From contig CP034976.1 of assembly GCA_004026145.2 (NCBI GenBank), positions 7,480,678-7,544,677 on the forward strand: a DNA stretch of 64,000 nt, given 5' to 3'. Of this stretch, positions 58,096 through 64,000 are shown one piece after another. A program made the position numbers and the translations under genes. The stretch is from Takifugu bimaculatus (lineage: Eukaryota; Chordata; Actinopteri; Tetraodontiformes; Tetraodontidae). The notes beneath the pieces were generated by a model. The model did no database searches and was not told the DNA's origin. It was given only the letters and a program-made list of their open reading frames with translations. Numbering within the stretch: the first letter of the stretch is position 1; each line of letters starts with the position of its first letter.

Positions 58096-58190
58096 CTTAA
58101 GTCTGCTTGTATGGGTGTTTCGTATGGAAGTTCTTTTTCAAACAAATGAATGTTCTCAAACTCATGTTCCAACAATCCTGTCATCAATCT
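58096..58190 (-). other. ddc: candidate alternative noncoding first exon of ddc
   Basis: A consensus donor CTTAAG|GTAAGAGG ends here, 1 kb upstream of the common coding exon. Mammalian DDC is known to use two alternative noncoding first exons (neuronal and non-neuronal), which makes a second one plausible. No promoter motif was recognised upstream, and the upper edge is a guess. Confidence 0.25.
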
Positions 58191-58375
58191 TTAGTTTTCC
58201 TCGATGAGGGACATTCTGAAATCTTGGTTAGGACAGACAGTGAAGCACCCAGACACTCAAGAAAGAACCTGTTGCACTCCAACACAAAATGCACAAATGC
58301 AATGCAGAGGTTTTAAAAATCCGCTGCCCTCATTAAGAAACAAAGCCCTTATCCTCATCTCAAATAGGATTATGG

Positions 58376-58376
<1 letters not shown>

Positions 58377-58434
<58 letters not shown>
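58377..58434 (-). repeat. (CA)n microsatellite next to ddc exon-1 donor
   Basis: About 29 uninterrupted TG dinucleotides on the plus strand (CA in the ddc transcript). They start 9 nt after the predicted splice donor. Confidence 0.97.
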
Positions 58435-58435
<1 letters not shown>

Positions 58436-58442
58436 TACTCAC

Positions 58443-58540
58443 ATTTCAGGGAGACAGCTCCAGTGGACGCGCTTGGACGCTGGATGCTCTCCTTTGGTGT
58501 CCAAACGCAAACGGCACGTGGTGCGTTTGAGTGCATGTGT
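58443..58540 (-). other. ddc: probable noncoding exon 1 of ddc
   Basis: It ends in the donor GAAAT|GTGAGT at 58443. Its upper end is placed about 30 nt after a TATA-like box. It contains CACGTG inside an inverted repeat. Both limits rest on motif spacing only. Confidence 0.5.
58502..58529. promoter_or_regulatory. E-box CACGTG inside an 8-bp inverted repeat
   Basis: CAAACGCA (58502-58509) and TGCGTTTG (58522-58529) are exact inverted arms. They enclose a segment that contains CACGTG (58515-58520). The element overlaps the predicted ddc start site or leader. Confidence 0.5.
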
Positions 58541-58564
58541 GGGGAGGACAAGCGACATTTGCTC

Positions 58565-58620
58565 CTTTTATCTTTCCATAGACGCCCGCACACCACCAAC
58601 CCCCCCTGGAGCCAGCCAAT
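58565..58620 (-). promoter_or_regulatory. ddc core promoter: TATA-like and CCAAT boxes
   Basis: On the minus strand GATAAAAG (58565-58572) is preceded about 45 bp upstream by ATTGG, i.e. CCAAT on the plus strand (58616-58620). The spacing, orientation and downstream donor all suit a TATA promoter starting near 58540. Confidence 0.5.
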
Positions 58621-58711
58621 GGGAGCAGGTCTTGTGCAAATACAAGACACACTGTTTCTCAGGCTCATAACCAGTTTAGATTATTGTAAACGTTGTTCTC
58701 CAAACGCAGAC

Positions 58712-58726
58712 AGTGCCCTCTAGCGG
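58712..58726 (-). promoter_or_regulatory. CTCF-like motif upstream of the ddc promoter
   Basis: The reverse complement reads CCGCTAGAGGGCACT, 92 bp upstream of the CCAAT box. Confidence 0.45.
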
Positions 58727-59013
58727 TTTGGGTCAGTACATGCAGCTTTGATGATCCCGCATTTATAATAGAGGGTTGTATCATATCAAACATCTTAATT
58801 TTGACTCTTACGATGATTAAATGCAGCAGCGGAATTTGAAGGGCAGGTCAACAAAGCAGTTTATGTCTTCCTCAAACCATTTCTGAAGTATTTTTGGTTT
58901 GAGACCAGACACATTCTCCTTCTACCGGAGGCCACGTTGATCAGAGAATATCATCACCATGAAAGGGTGCACACGGACTGCAACAATGCTTAGGTAGCTG
59001 GGACGCCTTAAGG

Positions 59014-59771
59014 CATAGGTGTCAAACTCTGGCCCGTGGGCCAAATTTGGCCCGCAATGTGATTATATTTGGCCCGTGAAGCAATACCAATTGACTACTA
59101 GAGCTGGCCCGCCAGTATTATCTCTTAAAGTGCATGTGCTAATATTACAAATACCAGAATGCTCTCCTGTGTTAAAATCCACACTCCACATCAGTTGGTG
59201 GTGGTAATGCACCAATTTGTGGCTTGCCAACCACCAAAAGAGAGGAAGTCGTCAAAGCGACCTTATATGCTAATGCTCATTCTGGCATCGCACTAACCCC
59301 TCTGAAAAATGGTAAAAAGAAAGGCAGAAAATAGGACCTTTCTGAACAGGTAGGAGGCAGAATATCTGTTTAGATATGTAAAAGACAGACCAAGACAAGT
59401 TCAAACACCTGGAAATGACTCAAAGGTGCCAGAAAGTAGAAGAGATGAAAAGTTACTTACAATGGCAAAAGATTACTATTGAAATTGAATGCAGAAGGCT
59501 GAAAATAAAAGAAATGAATGCCAGTGATATGTTATTTTTAAAATTTGAATTTCGATTTTGCATGTGTGCAGTAATAAATTATATATTGTATTGTGTTAAG
59601 CTTTGCTTGTTCCATGTTCAGTTGTTGAGCAAAACTAGTTTGGGTCCATATATATCAGAAGGTTCTGTGTTAGCTGGAGGAAGATTTTTTTCAATAAATG
59701 TCAATGTTGGCCCGTGACTTTATCCCAGTTTTGAATTTTGGCCCACTGGGTATTTGAGTTTGACACCTCTG
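59014..59771 (+). mobile_element. decayed, internally deleted hAT transposon
   Basis: The termini are inverted copies: CATAGGTGTCAAACTC at the left and GAGTTTGACACCTCTG at the right, with repeated GGCCCG-type subterminal motifs. CA...TG ends and imperfect 8-bp flanks (CCTTAAGG and CCTTTCTG, 5 of 8 matching) suit an old hAT insertion. From 59309 a frame reads KRKAENRTFLNR, then a stop, then EAEYLF. This resembles the start of hAT (Charlie-like, GTF2IRD2-type) transposases. At 758 bp it is far too short to be complete. Confidence 0.75.
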
Positions 59772-59830
59772 CCTTTCTGTCTGCAAATCAGACTATCTCT
59801 GTCTCCCTCTGTTCTTCTCAGTTTCTATTT

Positions 59831-59901
59831 AGCACACACACACACACACACACACAGACACACACACACAGACACACACACACACCCACACACACACACA
59901 C
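59831..59901 (+). repeat. (AC)n microsatellite, interrupted
   Basis: AC units with a few AG and CC interruptions, 60 bp after the hAT copy. Confidence 0.95.
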
Positions 59902-60401
59902 ATCATTGTACAAAAGTTGTGCGGACCAGCCAAACCATTCTCACTACTTCACTTTGCAAGTGGAAAGCAGTTTTAGTGGTTACTATGTAGCAGGTACAAA
60001 ATAATACTTTGAAGGATATTTTGTCAAATTATTTTACGGCTGCTAAAGGAAAAGTTGAGATAGAAGTTTTAAGGTATGCTCATGTTCTGAAGGGAAAATA
60101 AAGATTATTTGGGGCAGGACAGAAAAACAAAATTAGCCTTAAATTATTTCCCTTAAGGCATTTTTAAAGAACTTTGCATTTTGGTTGAAGTTCATTTGTG
60201 TGGTGTTTGTCTCCAGGTCTGTCTATTTGCCTCTTTACACTGTGAGCGATAATTTGTGTTCAAATTAGTGTACCGGTATTTGTTCAGCCTACCAACCAGA
60301 AAACATATACCTAAACAAACAGCATGTTTACAAGAGTTTAGGTGAGGTAAGAAAGGTTTTCTTTCTGGTGCTGGAAAACAAATAGTTCAAAAAGTAGTAG
60401 C

Positions 60402-60548
<147 letters not shown>

Positions 60549-60591
60549 CAGCCGTTGAGTGCAATTGAATTGAATGTCCTTCTTGTGGTGT

Positions 60592-60606
60592 TGCGCCACC
60601 TAGTGG
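60592..60606 (-). promoter_or_regulatory. CTCF-like motif, minus orientation
   Basis: The reverse complement reads CCACTAGGTGGCGCA, close to consensus. It lies 43 bp after the (GATA)n array. Confidence 0.5.
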
Positions 60607-60852
60607 ACAACCAAGCAAACACACGCAATAGTGACACGTTTGCGTCAAGGAGGGCACACATGTATGTATTTTATATCAATGAATTAATGTTTTATTCTAA
60701 TTACAATAAACAGAATATATCAGTCCCTTATTTGTACAAAAATACCTGAAAAGGTTACAATTATTTACAGACTGAAGCAAAACACATTGAATACAGGAGC
60801 TCTCTCTTACTACAAAGAGTTTGTTTTCTTTGTGGCATTCCCTGAATATGGG

Positions 60853-60853
<1 letters not shown>

Positions 60854-60920
<67 letters not shown>
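60854..60920 (+). repeat. (AT)n microsatellite
   Basis: About 33 AT units, a self-complementary tract. Confidence 0.97.
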
Positions 60921-60924
<4 letters not shown>

Positions 60925-63843
60925 TAGTGTACTGTACGCATTTCTAACAGCCATGGTATTTTGCACAATGACAGTGATATGAAAATGCACGACAGTCAAG
61001 ATCATAATCATTGCAGGATCGGGGCCTCTTTTGTCTGAAAGTAAACTTGAATTGTGAACCTGAGCCTTCGGTCTCAGAATCATATGACGTGCAGTCATTA
61101 ATGTAAAGGTTTGAGTACACTTTTAATAAAAATGACAGCCTTCCCTTACGTTGTCCCAGTAAAAGACCTGTTTCTTGTCCTTTTCATAGATACAGAAACC
61201 ATCGAAGGCAACAGCTGACACTGCACTTTCTTTAAATGACTGATAGGGGTTTGATTTAATCTTTAGGAAATGTGAATATCTGGTGCTTATTTTGTAAAAA
61301 AGAAAACACACCTAATATGATATGAACTCTGAGATTGTTTTTATGAATTAACTACTGTTGCCTATTTTTCTTTTTAAATTAACAAACAGTGTAAACAATA
61401 GTCTTAATAGCACTGATAATTCTACTTGATCTACTTAATTTTGCTTCAAGTAATCACAATTAGCAGACCAATGGTGCACATCACGAAGAAAATATAGTCA
61501 AATCGCCATCTTGTACATAAAACTCCTAAAAGGACCGATGGAGCAGTAGTTTTTAAACACGCCAAGTCAACCCTGAGCAACCCAGTTACATTCATTTCTA
61601 TTAAGAGCAAAAACGTGGCTGAACCAAAGAGCTCTCCTGACTTCTACCACTTCCTGATTTGACTTCCTGCCTTTAGCACTGAAAGTGATGCACTGTTGGG
61701 ACTGCAGAGGGAATAGACTGAATCTCAGCCTAGCAGAAGGAAGAGCAAAACAACCCACCTGGTTCCTCAGTGACAGAAATCCCAAACATGACACAAATGA
61801 CCCCCAAATAATGGAACTGATGAGATCAACCTGCCTTTTTCTCTCCACTGTTGAGATTTAGGAATAATTCTCACATTTTAAATTTATTTTAAATGATCCT
61901 GTTTAGAAAACAGAGTAAATTATTTCAATATATAGACTGTTTTAAGCAGAATTTAAGCAAAACATCTGTGGTTGTGATTTTAAATATAATAACATGGTTG
62001 GAAATGCAAAAATAGCTTTCTTTTTAGCAGATCGACAGAGGAGAGTCATTTTTAAAGAAATCTTCATGTTTACTGGAACTCTTGGTAATTTTCTGCCACT
62101 AAAATGTCACAACATTCCGCATGCCCCCCCCCCCCCTCTATCGACACCGCTAACACCCCAGGAGCCAGTGTGGTTCAAAACATCACTTCATAACAAATGG
62201 TTGGTAATGACAAAACTGTGTTTGAAGTCAGAGGGAAAAATAAAATCACAACATACATCATTCGGTTGTTATTGTGTCATTACAGCAATAATAATTCAAC
62301 TGGTCAATCATTTCATGGTCATGACAAAAGAAAACAGCACAGAACAGCGCAGAGAAATAAAACCTAACATTTTCAAGTACTCAGTTTTCCAGATAAATAA
62401 ATACATTTTGATGCAACGATACTTTAAAAAGCTGATTGAGTCATTGCATCTTAGATAAATAATGGAGGACCGTGCGTGGAGAGTCAAAACAGTGCAGCTT
62501 TTCTGCAGCTTGGAAGGTCAAGGTACTTTAAGACAACCTGCATGTAAATTAGGCATGGCTGTTAAAAGGTTAGGACTACTGGAATTAAAACCTCCAGCTG
62601 ACCGAGCCAGAGCCGCCATCAGAGACTGGACAATAACTTTAGAAAGGGATGAGTTCAAAAAGAGCAGAAGGGTTGGTTACCTTCATCAGAAATAATTCCC
62701 AACGTGTTGTTAATTTCATTTATTAGTTCTCCACGGATTCTTATTCACCGTCTGAGATCGGCAAACAGCTGATTTCTGCTGATTGTGCACATTAGGAGGC
62801 AAAGGTCGGATGTTTTCAGTGCACTCGAACCTAGATTCAGGTTTCCATTCAACACTCTCATTATGGCTGGTCAGAATCAGGAGGATTAAAGTAATGAAAG
62901 GGTACTTTTGACGTTTGGATTCTCTTGCGCTCCTGTTTGACATGCGTCTTTTCAATAACTGTAGGCAAAAGAAAGTGCGACAAGATGATGGGAAGCGTGT
63001 TGGGAAGTAGAAGCGAAGGCTAATCTGTCCTGTTGGGTATGCTGTGTATGCGATGCTAACGGTTCACAAGCATTCCCAGATAGTTAAAGGCCACGATATA
63101 TGGAATGTAATGCTGAGTCTATCGTCCGTGTGGAGCCGGAGGGCACTGTCCTAAACCACATGTCCTGAACTAACAAATACTGTATGAGGCAATTTGTGAA
63201 AAGGGTGGGGAGACTGAAAAGAAGTAAAGAAAGGTTTCCCACAGGACTCCTGGGTTCGTCTCACAACTACTTTCTTGAAAAGCTAGTGGTTGTCCTTTTA
63301 TTTTTGTAGCAAGTTGATTTAATATTCATAATAGGAGTAAAAAGCTACTCTCTGCTGTTGGCCCATTGGATGTTTTGCAGCAGGTCCAGCTCCCTGCAGT
63401 GATTTACTGCCTATGGCTTCACTTTCCCCCAGAGTTATTTAGCTTGTCTCTCTTTTCCACTTTGCTATGACCAAAGCAAGATTTACCCTGAATGACACCT
63501 TGATTTGATCCTGGCTTATTGGTTTGTAGACTTTGCATGGGAACCACCAGTCCTGAAATAAAGTGTTCAAGAGAAAAAAAAGAAGTCTGACTTATCTTAT
63601 TTTAGCTTATGTGAATAATGAGCAGAAAATATAAACAACGAAATACATAGTTGCAATGAACGTAACCCTGTGTGTTCAAAAATGACCGAACTCTGAGAGT
63701 CTGTGTAAGTGGACAATGCAGATTTTGTCTACTGTTAAAAAAATAAATACAAACATTGCTTCCAGAAAACAATTCCACATTTTTCCTATACCGTTTTCTC
63801 CACGTTGATCTGAAAATCCATCGACTGGGAAGCAGACTTGACG

Positions 63844-63866
63844 TCTGAGCGTTCAAAACGCTCAGA
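63844..63866. repeat. 10-bp-stem hairpin with CRE half-sites
   Basis: TCTGAGCGTT, loop CAA, then AACGCTCAGA: a perfect stem. TGACGT occurs at 63839-63844 and again at 63874-63879. Confidence 0.85.
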
Positions 63867-63894
63867 ATCTCATTGACGTCCTTACGCGCCACTG

Positions 63895-63909
63895 CCGCTA
63901 GAGGGCGGC
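63895..63909 (+). promoter_or_regulatory. CTCF-like motif, plus orientation
   Basis: CCGCTAGAGGGCGGC matches the CTCF core in forward orientation, 28 bp after the hairpin. Confidence 0.45.
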
Positions 63910-64000
63910 AGAGGATGGAACAGTGGAGGAGCCACGCACCGTGCAAAGCCATTCCCAGTTTGATGAGTGCAAAGCTAAAGAGATAATTAACTCCCGCCCG

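Larger units (their letters stand above)
57098..58442 (-). other. ddc intron 1 (5' UTR intron)
   Basis: It runs from the predicted exon-1 donor at 58442 to the acceptor at 57098. It begins with a 58-nt (TG/CA)n array 9 nt after the donor and contains an alternative-exon donor at 58095 (AAG|GTAAGA). No coding segment is recognised. Confidence 0.6.

Noticed and set aside
58380..58670. Plus-strand frames with (CV)n across the ddc promoter
   Set aside because: Translations of the TG microsatellite continuing into antisense promoter sequence.
61567..61848. 93-codon minus-strand frame upstream of ddc
   Set aside because: No domain, no splice-site framing and no similarity to a known protein that I can recognise.

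Overview
This is nuclear DNA of a vertebrate, almost certainly a teleost fish. Coding sequence occurs only as short exons with GT..AG introns. The introns are compact, the window is full of microsatellites ((AC)n, (GATA)n, (TCTCC)n, (AT)n), and the three recognisable genes are vertebrate genes in a fish-like compact arrangement. The species cannot be named from the sequence. There are no prokaryotic features, no CRISPR array and no recognisable tRNA or rRNA gene.

Layout. (1) 1-34,090, plus strand: the 3' two thirds of an RBMS-family RNA-binding protein gene, best matched to rbms3. Ten coding exons run from the start of RRM2 (10,542) to the stop codon (32,025-32,027). A 2-kb 3' UTR follows, with AATAAA at 34,067. 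The 5' exons, including RRM1, lie outside the window, so 1-10,541 is intronic. (2) 34,091-35,975: short intergenic gap between two convergent genes, with a strong CTCF-like motif just past the rbms3 poly(A) site. (3) 35,976-about 42,150, minus strand: a complete cell-surface nucleoside triphosphate diphosphohydrolase, best matched to entpd3. It has nine coding exons encoding 500 aa and a probable noncoding first exon. (4) about 42,150-49,708: intergenic, with a TGGA-type minisatellite, hairpins, a CRE and a CTCF-like motif. (5) 49,709-about 58,540, minus strand: a complete aromatic L-amino-acid decarboxylase gene, ddc. It has thirteen coding exons encoding 484 aa with all PLP and catalytic residues at their usual positions. 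There are one or two probable noncoding first exons and a readable CCAAT/TATA-like promoter. (6) 58,620-64,000: ddc upstream DNA with a decayed hAT transposon copy, (AC)n, (GATA)n and (AT)n arrays, and CTCF-like motifs.

The genes are not an operon and share no pathway. rbms3 binds A/U-rich RNA. entpd3 hydrolyses extracellular ATP and ADP. ddc makes dopamine, serotonin and trace amines. I found no wholly new system. The items most worth a second look are a perfect 20+2+20 bp palindrome, a candidate frame-shifting cassette exon in rbms3, CTCF-like motifs oriented so as to enclose entpd3 and ddc, two candidate ddc first exons with an E-box inside an inverted repeat, a retroposon with an exact 12-bp target-site duplication in entpd3 intron 1, and a dispersed sequence that carries tetranucleotide arrays.
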